A stretch of DNA of 15,058 nucleotides from CAIOZW01 sp049318845 (GTDB lineage: Bacteria; Acidobacteriota; Blastocatellia; RBC074): assembly GCA_049318845.1 (NCBI GenBank), contig JBMOFH010000067.1, forward strand, positions 1 to 15,058, given 5' to 3'. The notes under the pieces were generated by a model. The model searched no databases. It was not told the origin of the DNA and saw only the letters and a list, made by a program, of their open reading frames with translations. Shown here piece after piece: positions 14,738 through 15,058 of this stretch. Each line of letters starts with the position of its first letter. Position 1 is the first letter of the stretch. The position numbers and the translations under genes are program-made.

Positions 14738-15058
14738 TCAGAATGGTTTCTCCCAGGAGACGCGCGGATTGCCGCTCCGTGGGTGACGATCGATTATCAG
14801 TGGAAGGTCGAAGAGATCGCTCAGAAGCGGCGAAGTCATCACTTCGACCGGTGATCCACCGGCAAGCAATTGGCCTGATTTGAGCAGCAGTACACGGTCG
14901 GCGGACTCCGCTGCAAGGTTTAGATCGTGCGTGACAATTACTGCAGCGATGCCGCGTCGGCCGGCCAGTTCGCGAATCAGCCTGAGCATCGATACCTGGT
15001 GCGCGAGATCTGCGTTGGCGGTTGGTTCGTCGAGCAGCAACAGTCGTGGCTCCTGTGC
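14738..15058 (-). CDS. ABC transporter ATP-binding protein, C-terminal part (BtuD/FecE type)
   Basis: The window edge cuts this gene; 106 codons and the stop are visible. They begin in the Walker B region (AQEPRLLLL then DEPTANAD, with the catalytic Glu after Asp), continue through a D-loop written ANAD instead of the common SALD, and contain the H-loop VIVTHDLNLAAE and the KSGQLLAGGSP strand typical of iron-chelate and cobalamin importer ATPases. The tail (IIDRHPRSGNPRVSW) matches the C-terminal extension of BtuD/FecE-like ATPases. The Walker A and signature motifs lie outside the window. With the receptor 30 bases downstream it probably forms part of a TonB-linked import system that also has a permease and binding protein further upstream. 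Confidence 0.92.
   Translation of the reverse strand, partial: AQEPRLLLLDEPTANADLAHQVSMLRLIRELAGRRGIAAVIVTHDLNLAAESADRVLLLKSGQLLAGGSPVEVMTSPLLSDLFDLPLIIDRHPRSGNPRVSWEKPF

Overview
The window is a chromosomal stretch of moderately GC-rich DNA, most likely from the phylum Acidobacteriota. The grounds are a secreted VWA protein with the architecture of the 'VWFA-related Acidobacterial domain' family, a 1195-residue Oar-like TonB-dependent receptor with an N-terminal carboxypeptidase-regulatory-like domain (a hallmark expanded family in that phylum), and a second receptor with the same N-terminal domain. The class cannot be fixed from this sequence alone. I see no insertion sequence, phage gene or CRISPR array.

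Layout. 15-2027 (+): a probable three-gene unit with a Tat-exported class V aminotransferase-fold enzyme, a NIPSNAP-like small protein and a small secreted helix-hairpin-helix protein. 2068-3183 (-): the convergent VWA protein. 3184-3898: a lower-GC tRNA island with tRNA-Val(TAC) behind a near-consensus sigma-70 promoter, tRNA-Asp(GTC) with encoded CCA, and a strong hairpin terminator. 3899-5760 (+): moeA and moaC, two steps of molybdenum-cofactor synthesis. 5835-8106 (-): dapD, an M20 peptidase resembling DapE/ArgE, and a translationally coupled 89-residue orphan; dapD and the peptidase fit the succinylase branch of lysine/diaminopimelate synthesis. 8107-8560: a divergent intergenic region with a near-consensus + promoter and what looks like a decayed HxlR-family regulator. 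8561-12148 (+): the large Oar-like receptor with a strongly biased codon choice and a textbook terminator. 12314-15058 (-): a BtuB-like TonB-dependent receptor 30 bases downstream of the C-terminal part of an ABC-transporter ATPase, which suggests a cobalamin or chelated-metal uptake operon running in from the right edge.

Two observations stand out. First, the long leader of the Oar-like gene appears to be the promoter and broken 5' half of an HxlR-type regulator gene, so the receptor may have captured another gene's promoter, or may use the remnant as a leader ORF. Second, nearly every sizeable leader in the window (moeA, moaC, the M20 gene, dapD, the Oar-like gene) holds a short tandem duplication of 9-13 bases whose unit differs from gene to gene. 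That pattern looks like recurrent local duplication in 5' regions rather than one dispersed repeat family. Nothing in the window is a clear new defence or mobile system.
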